DNA of 64,000 nt. Source: Balneola sp. EhC07. GTDB lineage: Bacteria; Bacteroidota; Rhodothermia; Balneolales; Balneolaceae. Made by a program: the position numbers and the translations under genes. Shown here piece by piece: positions 55,351 to 64,000 of the stretch (position 1 is the first letter of the stretch; each line of letters opens with the position of its first letter). The stretch is taken from contig NZ_LXYG01000006.1 of NCBI RefSeq assembly GCF_001650905.1, positions 1 through 64,000 of the forward strand, written 5' to 3'. The notes beneath the pieces were generated by a model, which was not told where the DNA came from, ran no database searches, and saw nothing but the letters and a program-made list of their open reading frames with translations.

Positions 55351-57957
55351 TTATTTAATGAGGGTAAGCCTTCTGGTTTTAATAAATGTACCAGACTGCA
55401 TACGATATAAATAGATACCGCTCGAATAAGAACTCATATCAAGAGTTATTTGGTACGACCCGGCCGTTTTACGTTCGTTAACTAAAGTAGAAAGCTTTCT
55501 TCCCAACATATCATACAAAGTGATAGTAACATTCGCTGTTTCAGGTACTTTATAAGTTATATTTGTAGAAGGGTTAAACGGATTTGGGTAATTCTGCTCA
55601 ATAAAATATTGTTCAGGAGTTTCAGTTTCGTCAAAAATATCCGTGGTAATGGTTGTACTGGATTCATTAGAAGCTTCACTTAGGTTTCCTGATAAATCAA
55701 ATGCTTTTACCACAAAGAAATATTGAGAACCTCCATCAGGTAAACCCGATAATTCGAATTCCTCAAAAGTTGATATTGTGATCGGAGATTCTCCTTCATT
55801 TGCATCAACTCCATCATATACACCGCTTTCTGATCCATAATACACTAAATAGCCGGCCAGATCGGTTTCTGAATTCAATGACCAATTCAAAGTAATGTTA
55901 TTCTCGTTGTCAGGCGAGATCATTGAACTCAAATTAGACGGAGCAGATGGAGCGATAAGATCAGGAATGCTTATAGAACGGTTTGCTTGCTTCGCTTCTG
56001 CGTTATCAGCATCAACCGATACTGTATATCTATTCGGTCCTGAAACGTTTTTATCCGCTCTGACCATCCATTCCACAGTAAGAGATTGTTGTCCCGGAAG
56101 TGCAGCTTCATTAATAACTGAGTCTTCACCTACTAAAGTGAGTCCGTCAAATAATGCGATCTTTACGACTACATTTTCAGCATCAACAGTTCCTTGATTA
56201 AAAATGTTTGCTGTGACTTTAAAAGGATTCCCTGCAAGACTATCTTCCTCGATCTCTAAACCACTTGGAGCAGTAACTGAAATAGGAAGAGGAGGAAGTA
56301 GATCTTTATTAGGTACAAGAGGTCTTATGATAGTGTTATTTGAACTATTTGATTCTTGAATCAGGTCTTCAGGATCAACTTGAAGAGATAATGTTCTGAA
56401 TTCAGGATCACGGGGAACAATGAAATCAACACTAATTATTGCCGAATCCTGTGCAGCAACCAGAGGAATTTCTTCAAAACCAATAACAGGGGCGGTTCCT
56501 TCGCTGGAAATATCGCCATCATAAAGAGCTACAACTACATTTTCCGCATCAACAGGTCCAAAATTTCTAACAACAAGTGAAACAGTTACTGCATCTCCTT
56601 CACCAAAAACACTATCAGGAGGAGTGAATGATAAACCATCCTCACTAATAGCCAAATCCGGAAGCTCCTGAGCAAAACTAAGCGGCATGAAATCAGCCCC
56701 AGCTCCACCATTACTCTGAAGAACAGAAGAGTTTCCTGTAGACTCTACTTTATAAACATGGTTTCCGCTTAATGTAAAGAAGTTATATCCTTCACCTGCA
56801 TTGAGCGTGCCTTCATAAACAGTGTCTTTTGTAGCGGTGTATGGATAATCTTCTTTATCACCTAAATAAGTGATCATGACTTCATTGTCATCATCAAACG
56901 AAAAGATATCCATTCTGGAGTTTATGGTTGGAACATAGAATAGCTTTCCGGCACCAATTCCTGTTTCATCCATGGCTCTTGTCATATAGAAGTAGTTTCC
57001 TGTCCAACCTGAATAAGGAATATTTGCTACTGTAACTGTTTTCTGAGCTTCGACTTCCCAATAAGTTTCCTGAGTTATAGGATAGGTAAACACTTCACCC
57101 TGTCCTAAAGTATCAGCTACTAAAGTATCTCCGGTCTCAGAATTAAAGGCGTAAACGATATTGTTGTCATGATAAGATGAAACTGTTATGCTGTTTGTCC
57201 AATTTCCGATGTGTGCCGAAAACCCATAAAATGTAGTGCCTGAAAATCTGCCATTTGCTGCCGGTACATAATAATCCTGATCACCGTACGATAAAGCTGA
57301 AACAGGTTTGCTGGCTGAAACTTGTAAATAAGTTCTGTGCGGTGTAGCAGGCAATGTGTAATGTTCACCCTTATTCAGAACTCCGGCAAAAAGTATGTCT
57401 CCGGTCGACAAGTTCTTAATATTAAAACTTGTGTTGTCCTGATAACCGAAAACGATGAAACGTTCTTCTCCCTGAAAACTTCCGACCATGTATGTATTTA
57501 AAAGGGTAGAAGTTCCTCTTCCACTTTGATCGATTGCAAAATATCCCTGAACCAGATTCGATATGGCATCACCTACTAAAGCTGTGTACGATTTACCACT
57601 ACTAATTCTGAAAATGCCGCTATTGGCGTTGAAGGTAGTAAATCCATTTGCTGCCAGTGTATCTGTAAAGACAGTATCCCCGGCAGAGCTTGTTATCAGG
57701 ATATCGGTGTCGTTGAAATAGGAAAATATAGTAATGTCATTAAAAGTATAGACCGTAGTATTAAATGTGGTTTCATCAGCACTAAAAATTCCTTTATAAA
57801 ATCTTTGAGTTTGTTCAGCATGATCGGATTGGTTTAGCTGTTGTTCTGTTGCGCCACCGGCTTGTTGAGCTGTTAACTTCTGTACGGGAGCAATGGTTAA
57901 AATCCCAAAAATTAAACCGACAAATATGCTTTTTTTAGTATCTAATATGTTTCTCAT
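55351..57957 (-). CDS. Secreted CARDB/Fn3 protein with T9SS sorting domain
   Basis: An 868-residue surface or secreted protein. The signal peptide (ends KLTAQ) is followed by a ~400-residue N-terminal beta region resembling IgGFc-binding-like proteins (repeated DTLxxGExFT-type stretches). Two CARDB domains (about 440-550 and 560-670) come next, then a fibronectin III domain (673-765) and a T9SS type A tail (about 785-868, with NYPNPFNPST and GIYLYRMQSG). It has no catalytic motif. Adhesion or matrix binding is likely. It is single, with its own terminator. Confidence 0.85.
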   Translation of the reverse strand: MRNILDTKKSIFVGLIFGILTIAPVQKLTAQQAGGATEQQLNQSDHAEQTQRFYKGIFSADETTFNTTVYTFNDITIFSYFNDTDILITSSAGDTVFTDTLAANGFTTFNANSGIFRISSGKSYTALVGDAISNLVQGYFAIDQSGRGTSTLLNTYMVGSFQGEERFIVFGYQDNTSFNIKNLSTGDILFAGVLNKGEHYTLPATPHRTYLQVSASKPVSALSYGDQDYYVPAANGRFSGTTFYGFSAHIGNWTNSITVSSYHDNNIVYAFNSETGDTLVADTLGQGEVFTYPITQETYWEVEAQKTVTVANIPYSGWTGNYFYMTRAMDETGIGAGKLFYVPTINSRMDIFSFDDDNEVMITYLGDKEDYPYTATKDTVYEGTLNAGEGYNFFTLSGNHVYKVESTGNSSVLQSNGGAGADFMPLSFAQELPDLAISEDGLSFTPPDSVFGEGDAVTVSLVVRNFGPVDAENVVVALYDGDISSEGTAPVIGFEEIPLVAAQDSAIISVDFIVPRDPEFRTLSLQVDPEDLIQESNSSNNTIIRPLVPNKDLLPPLPISVTAPSGLEIEEDSLAGNPFKVTANIFNQGTVDAENVVVKIALFDGLTLVGEDSVINEAALPGQQSLTVEWMVRADKNVSGPNRYTVSVDADNAEAKQANRSISIPDLIAPSAPSNLSSMISPDNENNITLNWSLNSETDLAGYLVYYGSESGVYDGVDANEGESPITISTFEEFELSGLPDGGSQYFFVVKAFDLSGNLSEASNESSTTITTDIFDETETPEQYFIEQNYPNPFNPSTNITYKVPETANVTITLYDMLGRKLSTLVNERKTAGSYQITLDMSSYSSGIYLYRMQSGTFIKTRRLTLIK

Positions 57958-58096
57958 GTACCCTCTTTTATTATTCTCAATTAATTAATTAGAAACAATA
58001 AATGATGAGATTGTCAAATAAAAAAGTATGAATGAGTAAAAGGGGGAGCAGAATATTTGAATTGCTCGAATTAATTAGGAAATGATTCGGAAAGAC

Positions 58097-59332
58097 TTAA
58101 CGTCCGTATGAGATAACCTTAAGGGGATCAGTTTTAGCGGCTATTCTGGCCGGAATCCACGAAGCCAATCCGCATAATACAAAAGTAACAACTGTGACTA
58201 TCAGGAAATCAAGAAGATGAGGCTCTACCGGCACATAACTCATGTAGTAATTCTCTTCAGAAAGCGGAATAATTTGAAATTCTAACTGCAAATAGGCAAA
58301 AAGCAGAGAAATTATTACTCCAAAGATCATTCCAACAAAAGAGACCAACAGTCCTTCCAGTAAAAAAATCTTTCTTACAATGGAGGATTTTGTACCAATG
58401 GTCTTAAGAATACCAATATCGCGGGTTCGTTCAAGGATCATCATTAAAACTGTTCCAATAAGATTGAACGCAGCTACAATGATCATGACACCGATCACAA
58501 GTGGGATCATTTGTTCCTGAAGTTCAACCCATGCAAAGATGGAATAAAATTTTTGTAAAATGGACTCTGAGAAAAAAGGAAATGAAAGCGAATTATTAAG
58601 TTTTTCTTCAAAAGAATTTATGGAGTTCTCATCCTTTAGTTTTAATTCAATAGCATGTGCTTCGGTTGGAGAGAGATTAAATAGTTCACGAGCTTGTTCT
58701 CTTTCAACAATTACAAAAACATCATCAAATTGGTCTATTCCGGTTTGATAAATTCCGGTGACAAGAAATTGCTTGATCTCAGGTGAACTGATCAAAGAGG
58801 GCACTTCATTGACTGTGTACGTTGTTACAATATCTCCAATACCGGCAGTTAATTGTGACGCAAGTTTTGAACCAATTACAATTCCAAACATTCCGTTTTC
58901 TTGTTCAGAAAGATCAAATTGTCCTGTATTAACATACTGGGTTAAATTTGATACGCCACCATCTTTATTTACACCTTTAAGAATAGTTCCGCTTATCTCA
59001 TCCTTGGTTTGGATCATTACCTGACCTTGTATCACCGCCTGTTTTTCAAGGATCTCAGGATGTCTTTTATCCAGATAAGTGACCAGTGTGTCGGCACGTT
59101 CCAGCGTTGTTCTTATGAAAGATTGAGATGAAACAGTGTAATGAGGCGCAAACCCCAATACTTTATTGTTGATAGTGGATTTAAAACCATGAACCACCGA
59201 TAGCGCGATCAACAATCCGGCAGAGCCAATAGCGACTCCTGTTATGGACATGATCTTAATGAACGATAAAAAGCGAGCACCTTTTCGATTGCCTTTAAAA
59301 TAACGCAGCGCTAAATACCACTCAAAATTCAT
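58097..59332 (-). CDS. LolC/LolE-type lipoprotein-releasing ABC permease
   Basis: A 411-residue inner-membrane permease from the ATG at 59330-59332 (MNFEWYLALRYF); an upstream start at 59368 would add 12 residues that look unlike the family. One N-terminal membrane helix (about 24-45), a large periplasmic MacB-like domain and three C-terminal helices form the FtsX-type layout. With a LolD ATPase it would release lipoproteins from the inner membrane. The ATPase gene is not in this window. It is 102 bp downstream of lysS on the same strand. Confidence 0.9.
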   Translation of the reverse strand: MNFEWYLALRYFKGNRKGARFLSFIKIMSITGVAIGSAGLLIALSVVHGFKSTINNKVLGFAPHYTVSSQSFIRTTLERADTLVTYLDKRHPEILEKQAVIQGQVMIQTKDEISGTILKGVNKDGGVSNLTQYVNTGQFDLSEQENGMFGIVIGSKLASQLTAGIGDIVTTYTVNEVPSLISSPEIKQFLVTGIYQTGIDQFDDVFVIVEREQARELFNLSPTEAHAIELKLKDENSINSFEEKLNNSLSFPFFSESILQKFYSIFAWVELQEQMIPLVIGVMIIVAAFNLIGTVLMMILERTRDIGILKTIGTKSSIVRKIFLLEGLLVSFVGMIFGVIISLLFAYLQLEFQIIPLSEENYYMSYVPVEPHLLDFLIVTVVTFVLCGLASWIPARIAAKTDPLKVISYGR

Positions 59333-59434
59333 AGAATTAAATTTCAAATTCCAATGTACAAATTTCAAATAACATCAAATTAAAACTATATGGCTGTAAT
59401 TTGATATTTGAGTTTTGAAATTTTCGCACAGCGA

Positions 59435-60964
59435 TTATTCCGGTTTCATTTGTGGGAAGAAAAGTACGTCTCTGATGGATGCAGAATTCGTCATAATCAT
59501 CGCTAAACGATCAATTCCAATTCCTATTCCGGCAGTAGGAGGCATTCCGTATTCCAATGCACGAATAAAATCTTCGTCGATGGTCATTGCTTCATCGTCA
59601 CCGCCTGCACGCAGCGAAGCTTGTTCTTCAAGACGTTCTCTCTGATCGATAGGATCATTTAGCTCAGTGTATGCATTTGCGATCTCTTTTCCATTACAAA
59701 TACACTCAAAGCGTTCCACCAATCCTTCTTTTGAACGATGCTTTTTTGTAAGCGGGCTCATTTCAATTGGATAATCGGTAATAAAAGTAGGCTGGATCAA
59801 TTTAGATTCTACATATTCGCCGAAGATCTCATCAATGATCTTACCTTTACCAAAGCTTTCATCAATTTCGATGTGAAGTTCTTTGGCTACTTTCTTCATT
59901 TCATCCAGTTCCATGCCTGAAAGATCTTTGCCTGTTTCTTTCTCAATGGCTTCCAGTAGGGGAATTCTTGGCCAAGGCGCTTTGAAATCAATCTTATGCT
60001 CACCAACAGTTACTGTGGTAGAACCATGAAGATCAAGAGCTACTTGTTCGATCATTTTTTCAGTGAAGTCCATCATCCAGTTGTAATCTTTGTAAGCAAC
60101 ATACAACTCAACTTGCGTGAACTCGGGATTATGAAACCTGGAAAGACCTTCATTTCTGAAATCTTTTGAGAATTCATAAACGCCATCGAAACCACCTACA
60201 ATAAGTCGCTTCAAATACAATTCGTTAGCAATTCTCAGATACAGATCCATATCCAAAGAATTATGATGAGTAACAAATGGCTTTGCTGAAGCACCACCAT
60301 ATACAGGTTGAAGTATTGGCGTTTCAACTTCCATATAACCACGGTCATTCATGAAGTTTCTCATGGTTTGTACAAGCTTTGTGCGTTTTCTGAAAGTATC
60401 ACGCACTTCAGTATTTACGATCAGATCAACATAACGCTGACGGTAACGCAATTCTTTATCCGCAAAAGCATCATACACTACTTTCTCACCATCTTCATTT
60501 TCCACTTCTTTTGGAATTGGAATAGGGCGAAGCGTTTTGGTCAGAAACTCAAATTCTTCGGCGTGCACGGTAGTTTCACCAGTACGTGTTTTGAAAACAA
60601 AACCTTTAATACCGACGATATCACCAATGTCTACCATCTTTTTGAAAACCGTATTGTAATTTTCAACACCTACATCATCACGGCGAATATAGATCTGAAT
60701 AGTTCCTTCGGAATCCTGAAGATTAAAGAAAGCAGCTTTCCCCATAATACGGCGAGTCATTACTCTTCCTGCAACGGAGACGACTTCTGACTCAGGATTT
60801 GATTCTTCATCTCTGATCAGGTTTTCATCAGCTAAGATCTGTTTACTTGAATGGGTTACATCGAAGGAGTATGGGTAAGGATTTACTCCAAGTTTGTTAA
60901 GTTCAGTAAGTTTTTCGCGGCGTATTTCTTCTTGTTCAGAATGTGTAAGTTCTTGGTTCGACAT
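59435..60964 (-). CDS. lysS: Lysyl-tRNA synthetase, class II
   Basis: A 509-residue enzyme. An OB-fold anticodon-binding domain (about 55-165; [20 protein letters not shown]) is followed by the class II core with [40 protein letters not shown] and motif 3 [19 protein letters not shown]. It charges tRNA-Lys with lysine. The start [19 protein letters not shown] is typical. Confidence 0.97.
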   Translation of the reverse strand: MSNQELTHSEQEEIRREKLTELNKLGVNPYPYSFDVTHSSKQILADENLIRDEESNPESEVVSVAGRVMTRRIMGKAAFFNLQDSEGTIQIYIRRDDVGVENYNTVFKKMVDIGDIVGIKGFVFKTRTGETTVHAEEFEFLTKTLRPIPIPKEVENEDGEKVVYDAFADKELRYRQRYVDLIVNTEVRDTFRKRTKLVQTMRNFMNDRGYMEVETPILQPVYGGASAKPFVTHHNSLDMDLYLRIANELYLKRLIVGGFDGVYEFSKDFRNEGLSRFHNPEFTQVELYVAYKDYNWMMDFTEKMIEQVALDLHGSTTVTVGEHKIDFKAPWPRIPLLEAIEKETGKDLSGMELDEMKKVAKELHIEIDESFGKGKIIDEIFGEYVESKLIQPTFITDYPIEMSPLTKKHRSKEGLVERFECICNGKEIANAYTELNDPIDQRERLEEQASLRAGGDDEAMTIDEDFIRALEYGMPPTAGIGIGIDRLAMIMTNSASIRDVLFFPQMKPE

Positions 60965-61064
60965 GTAATCGTTTAATTAATAAGTTGTGTTGCGAATCAG
61001 AAGCACTGAAAATACCGAATTAAGCGGAAAATTGTGGCATTAACCTTAATCTTTATTCAATCTT

Positions 61065-61685
61065 TTGGAACTGCTGAATACATCTTCAATAACTGACTTT
61101 CCTGAACATGTAATTTTGGGATATACAGAGATCAGATCCGGTTTATCTGATGAAATGCTTTCTGAAGACGAACAAAAAGAGTGGAATGGTTTCACCAATC
61201 AGCAAAGAAAAAATGAATACTTGTCAGCACGCCATCTCTTTAAAGAGATGTTGTCCGTTTCGGGATTAAATTCAGATCACGAAATATTCAAACATCCATT
61301 AGGTAAGCCATACGCTCAAAATGAAAATGAAAAACTCTTCGTGAGTTTTAGTCATTCGAAAAAACATGTTTTTTGTGCGATTTCTGAATCGGTGGATATT
61401 GGTTTAGATACTGAATGGTTGGACAGAAAAGTAGACCAAAGAGTTGTGAAGAGAATACTTGGGGAATCGGAATGGGAAGTGTTTTCTGATGAGGATCCCA
61501 TATTGCTTTGGACGATAAAAGAAGCTGCAGTAAAATGTTTGGGAACGGGGCTGAGAACAAACTTAAAAGAGCTGGAAATACAGAAAAAAAGCGAAATTGA
61601 ATTCTTAGTAAGAATTAATGATGAAAAAACATTTCAAATTTGTAGTTTCCAAGAACTGAATCACCAAATTTCTATTGCTTATTAA
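61065..61685 (+). CDS. 4'-phosphopantetheinyl transferase
   Basis: A 206-residue transferase of the Sfp/AcpT superfamily that loads phosphopantetheine on carrier proteins. Metal-binding and signature motifs: FSHSKKHVFCAI (95-106), DIGLDTEWL with Asp115 and Glu117, and LWTIKEAAVKCLGTG with Glu153. The TTG at 61065 is chosen because the first in-frame Met is too far inside. It ends at a strong terminator. No carrier-protein cluster is nearby, so a housekeeping role is likely. Confidence 0.9.
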   Translation: MELLNTSSITDFPEHVILGYTEIRSGLSDEMLSEDEQKEWNGFTNQQRKNEYLSARHLFKEMLSVSGLNSDHEIFKHPLGKPYAQNENEKLFVSFSHSKKHVFCAISESVDIGLDTEWLDRKVDQRVVKRILGESEWEVFSDEDPILLWTIKEAAVKCLGTGLRTNLKELEIQKKSEIEFLVRINDEKTFQICSFQELNHQISIAY

Positions 61686-61715
61686 AGCTTTAAAAAACGG
61701 TTCTGTAGTATGTAG

Positions 61716-61767
61716 ACCTGAAGAGACTTAATCTCATCTAATGGGATTAGTGTCTTCAGGTTTTTTT
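61716..61767 (+). terminator. Strong intrinsic terminator after the phosphopantetheinyl transferase
   Basis: ACCTGAAGA (61716-61724) pairs with TCTTCAGGT (61753-61761), and an inner stem continues around TCATCTAATGG with small interruptions. Seven T follow. Confidence 0.9.
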
Positions 61768-61797
61768 ATGCCTAAGAGTTAAATAAAATATCAGCAC

Positions 61798-62553
61798 ATG
61801 GCTTTTGCAAATATTTCCAGAGAGGAACTTGAAACATCATTGAACAAAACGGTTCCGGTTACCAGCGGACTGAAAAACATAAAGATGCTTTTTGTTCCAA
61901 CTCATATAGACCCCGATAATCCTGAAGAATTAACATCCATTTATAAGAACATTTGTTCTTCAGACTATGACACACTTGTTGTTATAGAATCTTACAATGG
62001 TGAACTTGAAAAGAAATTAAGTATTCCTTCAAATCATTCTTTTACTACTCCATTTGGTGAAGTATCTGTAAATGATAAACTCAGAAATGAGTTGTGTGAT
62101 GAAGAAGATGATTTTTATATAAATGATGGAGGCATGAGCGATGAGATGAGCTTGTATACTCAATTGATGATGTTGCAGGTATGCCAGGATAACTTTGATG
62201 TGGTAAGCATTCAAATAGGAGATTACGATCCGGCCATTATCAAAGAATTGGCATTTGCTTTGGATGAGCTGTTCAGAAATCGAAACGCTTTATTAGTTTT
62301 TTGTTGCGATCTGCCAAGTTCAAATCCATCAGAACTGGAAAAACTAAAAGGGTTGATAGAAAGCAATAATGAATCCGGCTTACACCATTATCTGAATAGT
62401 AAAGAGAAAGAAGTAGAAGGAGCCCGTGCTTTTATGACCGGAGTTCTGGTTTCAAAATACTGGGATCTTGACATTTGGTTTACCCCTGTAAATGAGAAAA
62501 CAACCTACACCGGTGGTTTTGCTCATATCCCAATAGCCCAAGCAGTAGTCTGA
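61798..62553 (+). CDS. Divergent MEMO-family protein (AmmeMemoRadiSam protein B)
   Basis: A 251-residue protein. The fold signal is the stretch VVIESYNGELEKKL followed by FTTPFGEVSVNDKLRNEL, which matches the MEMO arrangement (a Gly-Pro-Ser-His motif, then TPLG-type substrate loop). The Gly-Pro-Ser-His metal/active-site motif reads Glu-Ser-Tyr-Asn here. Role is unknown. Its stop overlaps the next gene start by one base (TGATG). Neither the AMMECR1 nor the radical SAM partner is next to it in the window. Confidence 0.65.
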   Translation: MAFANISREELETSLNKTVPVTSGLKNIKMLFVPTHIDPDNPEELTSIYKNICSSDYDTLVVIESYNGELEKKLSIPSNHSFTTPFGEVSVNDKLRNELCDEEDDFYINDGGMSDEMSLYTQLMMLQVCQDNFDVVSIQIGDYDPAIIKELAFALDELFRNRNALLVFCCDLPSSNPSELEKLKGLIESNNESGLHHYLNSKEKEVEGARAFMTGVLVSKYWDLDIWFTPVNEKTTYTGGFAHIPIAQAVV

Positions 62554-63350
62554 TGGAAAAACCTTCGATATCAATATTTGGTCTTGGAAGAATCGGAGGT
62601 GCATTAAATAAAGCTCTTTTAAGTGCCGGGTACAGCGTACATTCGAAGTTTAAAAGAGGTTCATTTCCCGATTCCATTGATGAGTTGGGAGAAATTATCT
62701 TTTTAGCCGTCCAGGATGGAGAGATAGAATTACTTTCGAAAAGAATTTCCGAATCATTTGGGACTTTTGAAGGAAGACATATTGTGCATTGTTCCGGAGC
62801 CCTGAATAGTTCAGTATTAGAGTCAGTTTCCAAAAGAGGAGCAAGAACAGCATCTTTTCACCCAATGAAAGCAGTTACACATGATGATAGTTCATTGGAT
62901 GGCGTTTGGTTTGATATGGAAGGAGATTCATCCACTCTTATGGTTTTGGAACAGTTAGCGAAAGATCTGGATGCTCACAGTTTTGTTGTTAAGCCCGATG
63001 CAAAGCCGTTATTACATGCAGCAGCAGTTGTTTCGGCGAATTACTTGGTTACGCTTTTAAAGTTGGCAACTGATATAGCAAGGATAGGAGACGTAGACGA
63101 AAAAACCGCTCTAAAAGCATTGCTTCCATTATCGAATTCTTCATTAAAAAATGTTGAAGAGAATGGATTTGAAGGTTCGTTAACTGGACCTATTTCCCGT
63201 GGAGATGTAGGAACCATACAAGAGCACCTTAAAATTTTGAAAAAAGATCCTGAGCTTTTGAGTGTATACAAGAAATTAGGTTATTTAACTCTCAATCTGG
63301 CTGAACTAGATTCAGATACAATATTAGAATTAAAAGAATTACTCAGCTAG
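62553..63350 (+). CDS. Rossmann-fold DUF2520 oxidoreductase-like protein
   Basis: A 265-residue protein with NAD(P)-binding GLGRIGG at 10-16, then a DUF2520 domain (from about 120; ASFHPMKAVTH, LLHAAAVVSANYLVTLL, TGPISRGDVGTI). It resembles ketopantoate- or F420-dependent reductase folds, but function is unknown. Translation is coupled to the MEMO-like gene. Confidence 0.88.
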   Translation: MEKPSISIFGLGRIGGALNKALLSAGYSVHSKFKRGSFPDSIDELGEIIFLAVQDGEIELLSKRISESFGTFEGRHIVHCSGALNSSVLESVSKRGARTASFHPMKAVTHDDSSLDGVWFDMEGDSSTLMVLEQLAKDLDAHSFVVKPDAKPLLHAAAVVSANYLVTLLKLATDIARIGDVDEKTALKALLPLSNSSLKNVEENGFEGSLTGPISRGDVGTIQEHLKILKKDPELLSVYKKLGYLTLNLAELDSDTILELKELLS

Positions 63351-63384
63351 ACACATAAAAGTGAATCATCAGAAACCGGTTTAA

Positions 63385-63873
63385 ATGAGATATTTGGCAA
63401 TTCTTCTTACAGTTTTACTTTTTGGATGTTCGCAACCCAAAGAGCAAAAAATACTGGTGGATACAAGCGCTACCCAATTGGTAAGTCAGATCGAGTCGTA
63501 CAAAGGGGAGAAGCCTGTCTTGGTAAATTTTTGGGCGACCTGGTGTATTCCTTGTATTGAAGAATTTCCGTACATAATGAAATTGAAAGAGAATTATAAC
63601 GACGAATTTGAACTGATCTTTGTATCGGGAGATTTTGAGGAAGCAAAAGAAGAAGCAAGAGAATTTTTGAAGGAGCAGAATGTAAATTTTACTACCTATT
63701 ATAAAACAGGGAAGGATAACGAGTTTATTCAAACCGTATCTGAAACCTGGTCGGGAGCATTACCTTATACAGTTATTTACTCCAGAGATGGTAGGATTTC
63801 AGCTGAATGGGAAGGTAAAGCAGAGTATGAACAATTTGAACAAGAGTTACTAAAAGTAATTGAAGAAGGTTAA
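63385..63873 (+). CDS. TlpA-type thioredoxin lipoprotein
   Basis: A 162-residue lipoprotein (lipobox LFGC, Cys15) with a full redox site: FWATWCIPCIEEFP, Cys54 and Cys57, and cis-Pro127 in ALPYTVIY. It acts as a periplasmic dithiol reductase, for example in cytochrome c or protein thiol maintenance. It starts 34 bp after the DUF2520 gene and is followed by a redoxin gene 4 bp later, so it likely works with it. Confidence 0.9.
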   Translation: MRYLAILLTVLLFGCSQPKEQKILVDTSATQLVSQIESYKGEKPVLVNFWATWCIPCIEEFPYIMKLKENYNDEFELIFVSGDFEEAKEEAREFLKEQNVNFTTYYKTGKDNEFIQTVSETWSGALPYTVIYSRDGRISAEWEGKAEYEQFEQELLKVIEEG

Positions 63874-63877
63874 GATC

Positions 63878-64000
63878 ATGAGAAAGCTAAATATTTTATT
63901 ATCAGTTATTTTATTCAGTCTGTTATTAATAAGTACAGGCTTGTCGCAACAAATGGAACAACTTGCGATAGGATCAGAAGCTCCTCTGATGAACCAAAGC
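63878..64000 (+). CDS. Secreted thioredoxin-like/redoxin protein, 5' part only
   Basis: The gene runs out of the window after 41 codons. The N-terminus is a signal peptide (LFSLLLISTGLSQQ), followed by LAIGSEAPLMNQ, the typical start of AhpC/TSA-like redoxins. It begins 4 bp after the TlpA stop. Confidence 0.75.
   Translation, partial: MRKLNILLSVILFSLLLISTGLSQQMEQLAIGSEAPLMNQS

Noticed and set aside
60308-60790. 160-residue open frame antisense to lysS
   Set aside because: Shadow of the conserved lysS codons; Phe/His/Ile-rich with no motif.

Overview
The window looks like chromosomal DNA of a marine Bacteroidota-type bacterium, most likely of the Balneola/Gracilimonas/Rhodohalobacter group (inference). 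The signs are AT-rich DNA, several C-terminal type IX secretion (T9SS) sorting domains of the YPNPFNPST form, a PorV-like outer-membrane protein, a DUF6090 protein, Rho with a long charged insertion, few clear Shine-Dalgarno sites and several TTG starts. I saw no tRNA, rRNA, CRISPR array, transposase or phage gene.

Positions 1-24384 form one alpha-glucan (starch/glycogen/maltodextrin) utilisation locus read rightward. It begins with a perfect LacI-type palindrome (58-71). Then come a lipoprotein parvulin, a TonB-dependent receptor, a large secreted Fn3 protein, a PorV-like protein, a SusE/F-like multidomain binding protein with a T9SS tail, a LacI regulator, three GH13 amylases (one T9SS cargo, two lipoproteins), an SLC45-like sugar transporter, an RHH/PIN toxin-antitoxin pair and a type I pullulanase. 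No SusD is present. The model is surface binding and cutting, import through the TonB receptor, periplasmic trimming by lipoprotein or secreted GH13 enzymes, then uptake by the MFS carrier, all under LacI control.

Positions 24448-31814 are mostly housekeeping: a cysteine-less TlpA-like protein, a class IV aminotransferase (probably PabC), a long non-coding stretch with three kinds of inverted-repeat element, folC, rho, and a B12-type radical SAM protein. Positions 31815-36257 are an accessory patch of small or poorly known genes (DUF6090, small membrane protein, serine hydrolase, SnoaL-like, unknown). A dispersed repeat family lies in almost every gap; it combines a 33-nt hairpin with a double hairpin whose two loops are both AGGA.

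Positions 36258-48271 hold trkH-trkA and, after them, an unusual three-gene leftward operon. It encodes a membrane histidine kinase without a response regulator, a secreted FecR/Ig-like protein and a 1572-residue protein with about twelve PKD-like domains. A small winged-helix gene diverges from it. Positions 48318-64000 hold a zinc metalloprotease lipoprotein, a GHL10 glycoside hydrolase-like lipoprotein, alanine dehydrogenase, an aldo/keto reductase with an unknown partner, a CARDB/Fn3 T9SS cargo protein, a LolC/E-type permease, lysS, a phosphopantetheinyl transferase, a divergent MEMO-family protein, a DUF2520 Rossmann protein, a TlpA lipoprotein and the start of a redoxin gene cut by the window edge.
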